From assembly GCA_021324415.1 (NCBI GenBank), contig JAJPJF010000273.1:26566-90565 (forward strand): DNA of 64,000 nt, written 5' to 3'. Source of the stretch: Nostocales cyanobacterium Centralia_MAG_434 (lineage in GTDB: Bacteria > Cyanobacteriota > Cyanobacteriia > Cyanobacteriales > Nostocaceae). The position numbers and the translations under genes were made by a program. The notes below the pieces were generated by a model. The model saw nothing but the letters and a program-made list of their open reading frames with translations, did not search any database and had not been told where the DNA came from. This document shows, in pieces, positions 26,748-35,380 of the stretch (position 1 is its first letter; each line of letters begins with the position of its first letter).

Positions 26748-26974
26748 TGGGTTTTGATGGTTTTAAAGGCAAATTTAAAATCCCTTAGCATGACAAAAAG
26801 GTCAAAGAGGAAATCCCCTTTAACCCGTCTAAGCACGAGGTTCGTCTTGTGATGTAAATGCAATACCTGATATATTACTCCTTGCATCCGTATTTTAGTA
26901 CATAAGTACTATTAAAAGCAATAGTATTATCCATCGTATCGTCTACAAAATAGCAGCTAAAGCAGTTAGAGTGT
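26748..26974. other. Intergenic spacer, no gene seen
   Basis: This AT-rich spacer lies between two convergent small genes. It holds only a short inverted repeat (TAGTAC/GTACTA at about 26897-26912). Confidence 0.35.
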
Positions 26975-27187
26975 CTATTCAACAGGCTTACCTAACTCAT
27001 AGGCTGCAGATTCCAGGGTGACGGCGATCGCATAGTTACCCTGTTCATGAAGAATTTTCGCCCAAATATCCAAAATTTCCCAATCCTTGATACCTTTGGC
27101 TTTGAGTCCGATAAGAGCATTTCTCACCTCATCAGTTTTCGAAAATGGGGCAGTATTGTCGTTGCCATGAACGCCTTTGGTTTCCAT
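26975..27187 (-). CDS. Small conserved hypothetical protein
   Basis: This is a 70-residue protein from the ATG ending at 27187, which has GAGAGAG upstream. The longer frame to 27280 reads through a Ser/Arg-rich, repeat-like segment containing a HIP1 octamer and is unlikely to be translated. The helical core is DEVRNALIGLKAKGIKDWEILDIWAKILHEQGNYAIAVTLE, ending with ESAAYELGKPVE. It is a soluble, helix-loop-helix type. I recognise no family. It follows fumarylacetoacetase on the same strand, which may be coincidence. Confidence 0.6.
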   Translation of the reverse strand: METKGVHGNDNTAPFSKTDEVRNALIGLKAKGIKDWEILDIWAKILHEQGNYAIAVTLESAAYELGKPVE

Positions 27188-27280
27188 TGTCAATGTCTCT
27201 CTCTTGCTTGATGTTGTACGCGAAGTACCTCGGCTTTTGCTGCTGCGCCCTGCGCGATCGCCTTGGGGACTGAAACGCAT

Positions 27281-28588
27281 TCAAAGAACCACACCCCGGC
27301 ACTCTCCGAAACCTATCCTGACATAACCTGCTTTTTCACAGTAGCCGCGTAAGATAATTTCATCGCCCTCGCATAGGAAAGACCTTATTTCATGAGTTGG
27401 CAATTCGACTAACTGAGTACCACGCTGGGTAATTTCCAGTAGACACCCAAAAGAACCTTGCTCAGCACCGGAGACAGTTCCGCTAGCTAGCAAATCACCA
27501 GGACATAGGTTACAACCATTGCTTGTGTGATGGGTGAGCATCTGTGCTGGTGTCCAATACATCTGCTTGAAAGATCCACGGCTCAAGCACAACGGTTCCA
27601 TACCTGCTGCACGCATCTGGATTGAACTTAGTAACACTTCAACTACAATATCAAACCCTCCTGCTTCAGTATTTAATGTTGAAGAGAGATGAGGCAAAGG
27701 CAAAGGATCGTCTTGGGTGCGCTTAAAACTAGGACAACGGAAGGGTGCTAAAGCTTCTAAAGTGACGATCCAAGGTGAAATAGTAGTAGCAAAGCTTTTA
27801 GCCAAAAAAGGACCAAGAGGCTGATATTCCCAAGCTTGGATATCCCGTGCTGACCAATCATTTACCAAGCACAGCCCAAAAATGTGTTCTTCCGCATGAT
27901 CTATGGGTATGGGATGTCCTAACTCATTGCCAACACCAATAAAGAACCCAACTTCTAATTCATAGTCCAGCATCTGTGTCGGTTCAAAAATGGGTGCTGG
28001 CACTTCAGGTTTTTTTATCTGACCTTTAGGGCGCTTGATGGTGGTATCACTGGGCACAATTGAAGAAGCACGTCCATGGTAAGCAATGGGAACGTACTTA
28101 TAATTGGGGAGCAGAGGATTGTCAGGACGGAATAACCTACCCACATTGGTAGCGTGGAAAATTGAGGCATAGAAGTCTGTATAATCACTAATACTGGCAG
28201 GTAATAAAAATTCAACGTTGGACATAGGGATCAGTATTTCTGGTGCTGCTGGGGGTGATTGCTCATCCCATTGCAGAAGATGACTCAAGTGATGGCGCAC
28301 CATTGATGCAACTTCATTCCCCATTGCCATCAGTTGATTTAAGTTAGATTCTGCACAGGCTAATTGCACTTGTTCTGGAAGTTCTTGCAACAGTCCTGCT
28401 TTACAGCAAAGATACAAATCTAGGATTTGGTCACCAATAGCAACTCCAATGTGTGGTGTTTGCGCACTACGCTGAGGACGAAAAACGCCAAACGGCAGAT
28501 TCTGAATTGGGAAATCAGTATTTGGTTGATTGGCAGATTCTACCCAACTACGTAAATTGGGGTTGTGGGTGGGATTGGTGAGAATCAT
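27281..28588 (-). CDS. fahA: Fumarylacetoacetase
   Basis: This enzyme hydrolyses fumarylacetoacetate to fumarate and acetoacetate, the last step of tyrosine/homogentisate breakdown. It has 435 residues from the ATG ending at 28588 (MILTNPTHNPNLRSWVESAN), matching the family N-terminus; the frame to 28720 is too long. Visible are FGVFRPQRSAQTPHIGVAIGD, the metal-site segments DYTDFYAS, DYELEVGFFIG and NDWSARDIQAWEYQPLGPF, FAKSF-type motif LAKSFATTISPWIVT, and CPGDLLASGTVSG. Its start overlaps the end of the upstream unknown gene by about 40 bases, implying translational coupling. Confidence 0.95.
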   Translation of the reverse strand: MILTNPTHNPNLRSWVESANQPNTDFPIQNLPFGVFRPQRSAQTPHIGVAIGDQILDLYLCCKAGLLQELPEQVQLACAESNLNQLMAMGNEVASMVRHHLSHLLQWDEQSPPAAPEILIPMSNVEFLLPASISDYTDFYASIFHATNVGRLFRPDNPLLPNYKYVPIAYHGRASSIVPSDTTIKRPKGQIKKPEVPAPIFEPTQMLDYELEVGFFIGVGNELGHPIPIDHAEEHIFGLCLVNDWSARDIQAWEYQPLGPFLAKSFATTISPWIVTLEALAPFRCPSFKRTQDDPLPLPHLSSTLNTEAGGFDIVVEVLLSSIQMRAAGMEPLCLSRGSFKQMYWTPAQMLTHHTSNGCNLCPGDLLASGTVSGAEQGSFGCLLEITQRGTQLVELPTHEIRSFLCEGDEIILRGYCEKAGYVRIGFGECRGVVL

Positions 28589-29456
28589 AGGGGAGACAAT
28601 ATTTGAGGTTGTTGACTGGTTCTTGAAATGAGCAGGAACCGAAAGAGCGAAAAAAGCGTTGTCTAGCCTCTTCAATTTCTGCAATATTGAGACGATAATT
28701 CCGCCAGGAAATAGCATCATCTGTGAAGTGGAAATTTTTGCTAGCAGACTCTTGCAGGAGTTCTAGAGAAGTTTGTGGTGTTATTTTTTGCCAATAAACT
28801 AATGCTGCCAAAACAATAACATTCAAAAAGCCATGCATTTGAGTTGAAGGGCTATCTGGCTCGTATGTTATGCGATAGTTACCTGGTAATAGATGATGCA
28901 AACCTGCGGTTGCTTTAAATGGAATTTGGGCATTAGCAAACGACAAGATGTACTGACAAAGTTGGTTAGCGCTAGGAAATGTATCGATGGTAATTCCTCC
29001 AGTACGGATTTTCGCAGATGTTTGGGTATTTTTGAGTACTGTTAAATATGGCTGTAAATCAACACTAAAGGGAATTTCAAAAAATACTTCTACTTCATCA
29101 ACTAAATTAGGGATGATTCTCTGTATTTCGATAGATGAAAGCTGAGGAAATTCTAAAGATGTAATACTAAGCTGATTTTTGCTGTAGAGAGAACGCACCA
29201 TCTCTATTTCTAACTCCCAATTTTTTGAGAAAATTAGAGTGAGTGGCCACTGTTTTAATTGAAATGTTGGTTGAAGGGCTTCAAATTCTTTCAACTGGGA
29301 TGTTGGGAGAACAAAACGATTTAGCATCCAGTTGTAAGATGTTAACTGATGATCAACATAACTTGCCATTGCCTTATGCAAGGGAAGCTTGGCTGGAGGA
29401 AATAGTCCAGCGTAGTCCACAATTGATGAAAGAAGTGTCTTTACTGATGCGAGCAT
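28548..29456 (-). CDS. Conserved unknown protein coupled to fumarylacetoacetase
   Basis: This 302-residue soluble protein starts MLASVKTLLSSIVDYAGLFPPAKLPL and contains KIRTGGITIDTFPSANQLCQYILS, IPFKATAGLHHLLPGNY and MHGFLNVIVLAALVYW. The alternation of beta-like and helical stretches, with conserved-looking RTGG and KATAGLHH motifs, suggests a TIM-barrel-like enzyme; this is inference. It does not resemble the glutathione-transferase-type maleylacetoacetate isomerase. It overlaps fahA and is divergent from hppD, so a role in homogentisate breakdown or its control is likely. I know no assigned function. Confidence 0.8.
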   Translation of the reverse strand: MLASVKTLLSSIVDYAGLFPPAKLPLHKAMASYVDHQLTSYNWMLNRFVLPTSQLKEFEALQPTFQLKQWPLTLIFSKNWELEIEMVRSLYSKNQLSITSLEFPQLSSIEIQRIIPNLVDEVEVFFEIPFSVDLQPYLTVLKNTQTSAKIRTGGITIDTFPSANQLCQYILSFANAQIPFKATAGLHHLLPGNYRITYEPDSPSTQMHGFLNVIVLAALVYWQKITPQTSLELLQESASKNFHFTDDAISWRNYRLNIAEIEEARQRFFRSFGSCSFQEPVNNLKYCLPYDSHQSHPQPQFT

Positions 29457-29887
29457 TGAATCTTCCTCCTCAAGTATTCATCAGTTTGTTATCCAACAGT
29501 GGTCTTTAGGTTTCCCTAACCGTTGAACTTTATTTCATCCTACATAAGTTCTTTCCTTTGATAGTTTGATTGTTGAGCAACTTATGTCTCTAGGCGTACT
29601 CATTCAGGATGTTTTGTAGATATCATAGTTAATAAGATGTTAATCCGAGCATGTCAGTTAATAAATGATATAAAGATCTAAATTAGAGCTTAAAAACTTA
29701 ATATTTCATCTTCTTAAAAGTTTTTATTTAAAACTTAAGCCTAATTCTTTCTAAGAAAATTAATTATTTTTCTGGATGTCTTGGCAGTTCGCTAAATAAA
29801 CATTCTACCTAGCAATAACGGTAAGTAGTTCATAGGGAGAATAGAGCCAATTCCTAATTCAACTTAGGAATTGTTGAACGATGTCGG
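29457..29887. promoter_or_regulatory. Divergent control region of the tyrosine catabolic cluster
   Basis: This 431-base AT-rich region lies between the left-reading fahA pair and the right-reading hppD. It should contain both promoters and any operator. Direct repeats of GTTAATAA type occur near 29620-29665. I cannot name a binding site. The plus-strand frame at 29243-29509 is the antisense of the unknown gene. Confidence 0.45.
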
Positions 29888-31012
29888 ATGATGTCTAGTA
29901 AACAAGGAATCGGAATCCACATGAAAGACTTTTGTCCCATACAGCGCTTTGACCACCTAGAATTCTATGTTGGTAATGCTAGGCAAGCAGCGTTGTTTTA
30001 TTCCAAATTTTTCGGATTTACCAATACAGCATACCGAGGTTTAGAAACTGGTAAACGAGAGGTCACATCCTATGTGCTCCGGCAAGGTAATATATGTTTT
30101 GTTCTGAGTACAGCACTAAGTCCAAATCATCCTATCTCACAAAGTGTGCTTAAGCACGGCGATGGAGTTGCTGTGATTGCCTTGGAAGTACCAAACGCTT
30201 TCAACGCCTATCAGGAGACAACTAAGCGTGGTGCTGTAGGTGTTATTCCTCCGACGGAAGACGAAGATAAAGATGGAGTGTTTCGCTACGCAGCCATACG
30301 TGGCTATGGTGACACATTAATCAAGTTTGTGGAACGTAGTGATTACTTTGGGGTATTTGCTCCTGGCTTTGAGCCTTTAGACCATACTGATAAGGGTAAC
30401 TTTGTAGGACTATACGAGATTGACCATGTTGTAGGAAACGTCGAACTAGGAGCAATGGAGCAATGGGTAGAGTTTTTTGCCAACACCGTGGGCTTTAATC
30501 TTTTAGTGCATTTTGACGAGCAGGCAATCTGCACAGAATATTCGGCATTGATCTCCAAGGTAATGCAGGATGGTACAGGCAAGATTAAATTGCCAATTAA
30601 CCAGCCCGCCAAAGGCAAATGCAAATCCCAGATTGAAGAGTTCTTGGAATATAACCATGGACCAGGAGTACAACACATCGCCTGTGCAACCCATAACATA
30701 ATCGACACAGTTCTCCAGATGAAGACCGCAGGCGTCAAGTTTCTGAGCGTACCAAAAGCGTATTATGAAAACTTGGAAGAGCGAGTGGGAAAGATTAATG
30801 AGCCTATCGAGCAATTAGCTGAATTAGGCATTTTAGTAGATAGAGATGAAGATGGATATTTACTCCAGATTTTCACCCAGCCTGTGCAAGACCGACCGAC
30901 ACTTTTCTTTGAAGTGATTGAGCGACATGGTGCACAAAGTTTTGGTGAGGGTAACTTCAAATCTTTGTTTGAGGCAATTGAACGAGAACAGTTGCTGCGA
31001 GGGAATTTGTGA
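29888..31012 (+). CDS. hppD: 4-hydroxyphenylpyruvate dioxygenase
   Basis: This Fe(II) dioxygenase turns 4-hydroxyphenylpyruvate into homogentisate, the entry to both tyrosine breakdown and tocopherol synthesis. It has 374 residues; ATG 29888 is used, and ATG 29921 (MKDFCPIQ) is possible. There are two vicinal-oxygen-chelate domains. The iron ligands are His180 (YEIDHVVGNV), His263 (GPGVQHIACAT) and Glu342 (LFFEVIERHG). The C-terminal gate helix region GAQSFGEGNFKSLFEAIEREQ is typical. It is the first gene of the rightward run. Confidence 0.96.
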   Translation: MMSSKQGIGIHMKDFCPIQRFDHLEFYVGNARQAALFYSKFFGFTNTAYRGLETGKREVTSYVLRQGNICFVLSTALSPNHPISQSVLKHGDGVAVIALEVPNAFNAYQETTKRGAVGVIPPTEDEDKDGVFRYAAIRGYGDTLIKFVERSDYFGVFAPGFEPLDHTDKGNFVGLYEIDHVVGNVELGAMEQWVEFFANTVGFNLLVHFDEQAICTEYSALISKVMQDGTGKIKLPINQPAKGKCKSQIEEFLEYNHGPGVQHIACATHNIIDTVLQMKTAGVKFLSVPKAYYENLEERVGKINEPIEQLAELGILVDRDEDGYLLQIFTQPVQDRPTLFFEVIERHGAQSFGEGNFKSLFEAIEREQLLRGNL

Positions 31013-31015
31013 GCT

Positions 31016-31112
31016 TGGTTGGGGAGTGGAGAGTAGAGGGGGACAAGGGAAGGGGGACAAGGAGGACAAGGGAAGGGGGACAAGGGGGACAAGGGAAGGG
31101 GAGTGAAAGGCT
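31016..31112. repeat. STRR block (GGACAAGG-type tandem units)
   Basis: There are about ten near-identical units of GGGGGACAAGG/GGAAGGGGGACAAGG between hppD and hmgA. Related blocks lie at 18850-18885 and 54905-54990 (reverse complement in the last). It is too purine-rich to be coding, and no spacers of CRISPR type are present. Confidence 0.8.
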
Positions 31113-31153
31113 TATCTGAGTAGTATGGACCCAAGGGCAAGGGAGATGAGCTT

Positions 31154-32311
31154 ATGACGTACTATTACAAACTGGGGAAGATTCCACACAAGCGACACAC
31201 CCAATTTTATCAACCTGATGGTTCGCTTTATCATGAGGAATTGATAGGGATACGTGGTTTTTCAGGCATACAATCCTTGCTCTATCATTTGCATCCACCT
31301 ACCCAAATACACAAAATTTTGCTAGAGGGAACGGTGGACATTCCTTATGAAGAATTAGGTCCCTTGCGTCAGCGCCATCTACGTACAGCAACTGTGGTTT
31401 CTAATGGGGATGCCGTGGCAGGGCGTATCCCACTCATGGCAAACGCAGATGTTTGCATTTCAGTTGTTAAGCCTACGTCTCTGATGTCGTACTGGTATCG
31501 GTTTGCTCAAGGTGATGAGGTGATTTTCATCCATGAGGGCAGTGGAGTTCTAGAAAGTCAGTATGGAATCCTCCGCTACCGTCAGGGTGATTATTTGGTG
31601 ATTCCCACAGGAGTGCTGTGGCGCATTTTACCCGATGCAGACATAGAGCAACGAATGCTGGTTATTGAGGCAAACGGACATATAGAACCGCCCACACGCT
31701 ACCTCAATCGTTATGGACAATTTCTTGAGCATGCTCCCTACAATGAACGCGATATTCGCCCACCCGATGAGCTGGTCACTCACGATGAAACAGGAGAATT
31801 TGAGGTAAGAGTCAAAGCTGGGAACAGAATCACTCGCTATTTCTATCATTGTCACCCACTGGATGTTGTTGGGTGGGATGGGCACCTCTACCCCTTTGCA
31901 TTCAACATTGAGGACTTTGAGCCTATCACAGGTCGAATTCACCAACCCCCTACGGCACATCAAACTTTTGAAGGCCCTGGTTTTGTTGTGTGTTCCTTTG
32001 TGCCACGCTTGTTCGATTATCACCCCATTGCGATTCCATCGCCCTATAACCATTCCAATGTTGATTCGGATGAAGTGATTTACTACGTTGCTGGAAATTT
32101 CATGTCCCGTAAGGGAATTGAATCAGCGTCAATTACCATTCATCCTGGTGGCATTCCTCATGGTCCACATCCAGGAATGTATGAGGGATCAATTGGGAAG
32201 GAACGGACTAATGAACTTGCTGTAATGATTGATACCTTTCATCCTCTAAGGCTCACAAAGTATGCTTTGCAGTTGGAAGACAAAGACTACGCTTACAGTT
32301 GGATTTCTTAA
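31154..32311 (+). CDS. hmgA: Homogentisate 1,2-dioxygenase
   Basis: This enzyme opens the ring of homogentisate to maleylacetoacetate. It has 385 residues, shorter than the roughly 430-445 of well-studied members. The N-terminus YYYKLGKIPHKRHTQFY and the cupin core are present, with FYHCHPLDVVGWDGHLYPFAF, GFVVCSFVPRLFDYHP, then IPSPYNHSNVDSDEVIYYVAGNF, which holds the iron-binding His and Glu, and IHPGGIPHGPHPG with the third His. It is downstream of hppD on the same strand, separated by a repeat block. Presence of this gene distinguishes breakdown from tocopherol supply alone. Confidence 0.94.
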   Translation: MTYYYKLGKIPHKRHTQFYQPDGSLYHEELIGIRGFSGIQSLLYHLHPPTQIHKILLEGTVDIPYEELGPLRQRHLRTATVVSNGDAVAGRIPLMANADVCISVVKPTSLMSYWYRFAQGDEVIFIHEGSGVLESQYGILRYRQGDYLVIPTGVLWRILPDADIEQRMLVIEANGHIEPPTRYLNRYGQFLEHAPYNERDIRPPDELVTHDETGEFEVRVKAGNRITRYFYHCHPLDVVGWDGHLYPFAFNIEDFEPITGRIHQPPTAHQTFEGPGFVVCSFVPRLFDYHPIAIPSPYNHSNVDSDEVIYYVAGNFMSRKGIESASITIHPGGIPHGPHPGMYEGSIGKERTNELAVMIDTFHPLRLTKYALQLEDKDYAYSWIS

Positions 32312-32350
32312 TTATGAAGAGGCAGTCAAGCTGCTGGGAGATAATTTTCT

Positions 32351-33274
32351 ATGACTCAAGTTCTCACACCAGATCCGGTTGGTCTAACCGTTTCCTCTCG
32401 TATCAATAAACGCTTACTTCAAGGCGAACTCACTCAAAATCAAGTGAATGACTTTCAAGACTTCCTCACTAAAGTTGGCCAGGAATTTTTGCAGCACCGT
32501 ATTATTACTGATAACGCCTATACTAGCTGGTTTAGCAAAGGCAGGGCTACGGACGAAGAGCTACGGCACTTCATTCGTCAATTCTCGGTCTTCTCTAACC
32601 TATTCCTAGTAGCGGCACTGTTGAAAGTTATTAACTCACCTACACTCAAGCAATCACGTGCCAGCCGTGAGATATTACTGAACGAACTAGGTGTGATTTA
32701 CCGCAGTCCTAGACATAATGTTAACCCTCACATGACTCAAACAGAGGATGAAAAAGACCGGGAAGGTGACCCTGAATTAGTTAATACTGAGGGTACGGTA
32801 GACGGTGGTATATGTCGTTTCCGCGCAGCACATTTTGAATGGTTGCTCTCTGTGGCAGAGGGTTTGGGCTTGCACTATGAAGACATTGGTAAACGCAAGC
32901 ATGGACGACCTACAACTTTGCATTTTTGCGATGAACTGCAACGTCTTTACGGTAGCGACGACCCACAAATTGCTCAGGGTGCTAGCTTCGCAGTTGAAAA
33001 TTGGGCAGCAGCGGGTTTCTGGCAGGAGTTAGAGGTCGGACTAACACGCATTAAGCAAACACGACATCCACAGCTACACTTAGCGTTCTTCTCTTGGCAC
33101 AATCGTGTTGAGGCACAGCATGCTGGACATACCTTAGAGGAACTTGAAGAGGTTTATTTTCAGTCAGACTTTGACCACAACAAGTTCTATCAAGGAGGGA
33201 GAGAAATTCTTGAAGCTATTGCTGTTTTCTGGGATGGTCTGAACAGCGATCGCCTGAATCACGTCTTCCTATAA
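32351..33274 (+). CDS. Heme-oxygenase-fold, putative iron-containing redox protein
   Basis: This 307-residue, largely helical protein resembles the iron-containing redox enzyme (heme-oxygenase-like diiron, HDO) superfamily that includes CADD-type proteins. Candidate metal ligands by position and spacing are Glu112 (LLNELG), His161 and Glu163 (AAHFEW), Glu216 (AVENWAAAGFW), His257/260 (VEAQHAGHTLEELEE) and Asp274/His276 (DFDHNKFYQGG). These are inferred, not proven. It lies 40 bases after hmgA and seven before the CoA-ligase-like gene, so all are surely one transcript. Its reaction is unknown. A role in homogentisate or tyrosine metabolism is suggested by context only. Confidence 0.8.
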   Translation: MTQVLTPDPVGLTVSSRINKRLLQGELTQNQVNDFQDFLTKVGQEFLQHRIITDNAYTSWFSKGRATDEELRHFIRQFSVFSNLFLVAALLKVINSPTLKQSRASREILLNELGVIYRSPRHNVNPHMTQTEDEKDREGDPELVNTEGTVDGGICRFRAAHFEWLLSVAEGLGLHYEDIGKRKHGRPTTLHFCDELQRLYGSDDPQIAQGASFAVENWAAAGFWQELEVGLTRIKQTRHPQLHLAFFSWHNRVEAQHAGHTLEELEEVYFQSDFDHNKFYQGGREILEAIAVFWDGLNSDRLNHVFL

Positions 33275-33280
33275 AGACCT

Positions 33281-35356
33281 ATGACCAAGCAACTGTCGCT
33301 AGAACAAATTCTTAACACTGGCCTAGAAACTAGTACAGCCACTGCAATATTACCGCAGGTCAATCAGTGGCTTGCTTTTCTCGCCCCTAGTGAATGCTGG
33401 CAGCACTTGACTGAATATATTCTCAAGCCTAGCCACCCGTTTGCATTCCACGAACTCCTCTACAAAACAACCTTCTATGACTGGGACGGTAATCAAGGAT
33501 CACCTCCCGCTTGGTTTCCCACGGATCAGCAGATACAACAGACCAATATTGCAGCTTTCATGCATGAATTGAAGTTGGATTCTTACTCAGAATTCCATGC
33601 TTGGTCGGTAAAACATCGTTACGAGTTCTGGGACAGAATGATCTACCGTTTAGGTATCCGCTTCCAGAAACACTACACTCAAATTGTAGACCTTTCCCAT
33701 GGCGTGGAATCTCCCCAATGGCTGCTAAATGCCTGTTTCAACATTGTTGAAAGTTGTTTTCAAGCGGCACCAGATACTCCTGCTATCATCTTTCAGCCAA
33801 TTGATAGTTCAATTGCGACTTTGACTTACGGAGAACTTCACGTCCTGGCTAACCGAGTTGCCAATGGACTTGTGGATGCTGGCTTTTATCCAGGTGATCG
33901 CATTGCCATTGCCATGCCCATGACTGTCGAATCTGTTGCCATTTATCTGGGAATTATCAAATCTGGTTGTGTGGTAGTCTCAATTCCTGATAGTTTTGCG
34001 CCTGCAGAAATTGGCACACGGCTACGTCTGTCTCATGCTAAAGCAATTTTCACCCAAGATTGCATTTTACGGTGTGGTAAACAATTGCCGCTCTATAGCA
34101 AAGTGGTTGACGCCAACGCACCCACAGCAATTGTCCTTAAATGTAACGCCAGGACACAGGGAAGCGGGAAAACAGAAAATTCTTTAAATCTAACGATTAA
34201 ACTGCGTTATGGTGATATCACTTGGGAGGAGTTTCTCAGTTCCAACACGCAATTTGACCCCATCTATTCAGATCCCGCGGCTTATGTCAACATCCTGTTT
34301 TCTTCCGGCACTACAGGAGAACCCAAAGCGATTCCCTGGACACAGACAACCCCAATCAAGTGTGCTGCTGATGGACATCTACACTTAGACATCCATCCAG
34401 GTGATGTGGTAGCATGGCCTACTAACCTTGGCTGGATGATGGGGCCATGGCTGATTTATGCCACCCTGATTAATCAAGCGACTATTGCTCTTTACTACGG
34501 GGCACCCACTGAGCTAGAATTTGGTGAATTTATACAGAATGCTAACGTTAATATATTAGGTCTGGTGCCTAGTCTTGTTAGTACCTGGAAAACAACTGCT
34601 TGTATGCAAGGGCTAGACTGGAGCGCCATTAAAGCTTTTAGCTCCACTGGCGAGTGTTCCAATCCTCAGGATATGCTCTACTTGATGTCTCTAGCAGGAT
34701 ACAAACCAGTTATTGAATATTGCGGTGGTACTGAAATTGGTGGAAGTTACATCAGCAGTACTTTAGTACAGCCCTCAGCACCCTCGACTTTTACCACACC
34801 GACCTTAGGATTAGACATTGCCATTGTTAACACAGATGGCCATCTCTCTGACAAAGGCGAGGTGTTTATTATTCCTCCATCAATAGGGCTTTCCACCGAA
34901 CTGTTAAATAAAGACCATTATCAAGTTTACTTCGCGAATACTCCCGCCTCTACTCTACGCCGTCACGGTGACCAGATGGAAAGGTTGTCTAACAGCTACT
35001 ACCGTGCCCAAGGTCGCGTTGACGACACTATGAACTTGGGTGGGATCAAAGTCAGTGCAGCTGAAATTGAACAAGTTCTCAACACTGAGGTAGGAATTAG
35101 TGAAACGGCGGCGATCGCTGTTTCTTCTCTAGAAGGGGGACCAAGCCAATTGATCATCTATGCAGTGGTGACATCAGATTTTCAAGAGAGTAAAGTAGCA
35201 CTCATGGCGTCCTTACAAGCGAAGATTAGACAGCATCTCAATCCTTTGTTTAAAATTTATGACGTTGTTATTGTTGATACTCTGCCCCGCACAGCTTCCA
35301 ACAAAGTTATGCGTCGGGTACTGCGTGATTGGTACCAGCTTGAGGCTGTGAAATGA
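33281..35356 (+). CDS. AMP-forming acyl-CoA ligase, probably acetoacetate:CoA ligase
   Basis: This 691-residue ANL-superfamily enzyme is related to acetoacetyl-CoA synthetase and plant peroxisomal AAE17/18. An unusual N-terminal region of about 120 residues comes first, then the ACS-type linker (WFPTDQQIQQTNIAAFMHE…EFWDRMIYRLGI). The adenylation core has FSSGTTGEPKAIPWTQ (about 344-355), EYCGGTEIGGSYIS, RRHGDQMERL and YYRAQGRVDDTMNLGGIKVSAAEIE, and the C-terminal catalytic lysine region is LPRTASNKVMRRVLRDWY. Fumarylacetoacetase yields acetoacetate, so activation of acetoacetate fits the cluster. Substrate is inferred from context. It is the last gene of the run. Confidence 0.85.
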   Translation: MTKQLSLEQILNTGLETSTATAILPQVNQWLAFLAPSECWQHLTEYILKPSHPFAFHELLYKTTFYDWDGNQGSPPAWFPTDQQIQQTNIAAFMHELKLDSYSEFHAWSVKHRYEFWDRMIYRLGIRFQKHYTQIVDLSHGVESPQWLLNACFNIVESCFQAAPDTPAIIFQPIDSSIATLTYGELHVLANRVANGLVDAGFYPGDRIAIAMPMTVESVAIYLGIIKSGCVVVSIPDSFAPAEIGTRLRLSHAKAIFTQDCILRCGKQLPLYSKVVDANAPTAIVLKCNARTQGSGKTENSLNLTIKLRYGDITWEEFLSSNTQFDPIYSDPAAYVNILFSSGTTGEPKAIPWTQTTPIKCAADGHLHLDIHPGDVVAWPTNLGWMMGPWLIYATLINQATIALYYGAPTELEFGEFIQNANVNILGLVPSLVSTWKTTACMQGLDWSAIKAFSSTGECSNPQDMLYLMSLAGYKPVIEYCGGTEIGGSYISSTLVQPSAPSTFTTPTLGLDIAIVNTDGHLSDKGEVFIIPPSIGLSTELLNKDHYQVYFANTPASTLRRHGDQMERLSNSYYRAQGRVDDTMNLGGIKVSAAEIEQVLNTEVGISETAAIAVSSLEGGPSQLIIYAVVTSDFQESKVALMASLQAKIRQHLNPLFKIYDVVIVDTLPRTASNKVMRRVLRDWYQLEAVK

Positions 35357-35380
35357 AGAACTGCACGAAGAATGTAATCT

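Noticed and set aside
31016..31112. Possible CRISPR-like array
   Set aside because: Repeats are short purine-rich tandem units without unique spacers; this is an STRR block.
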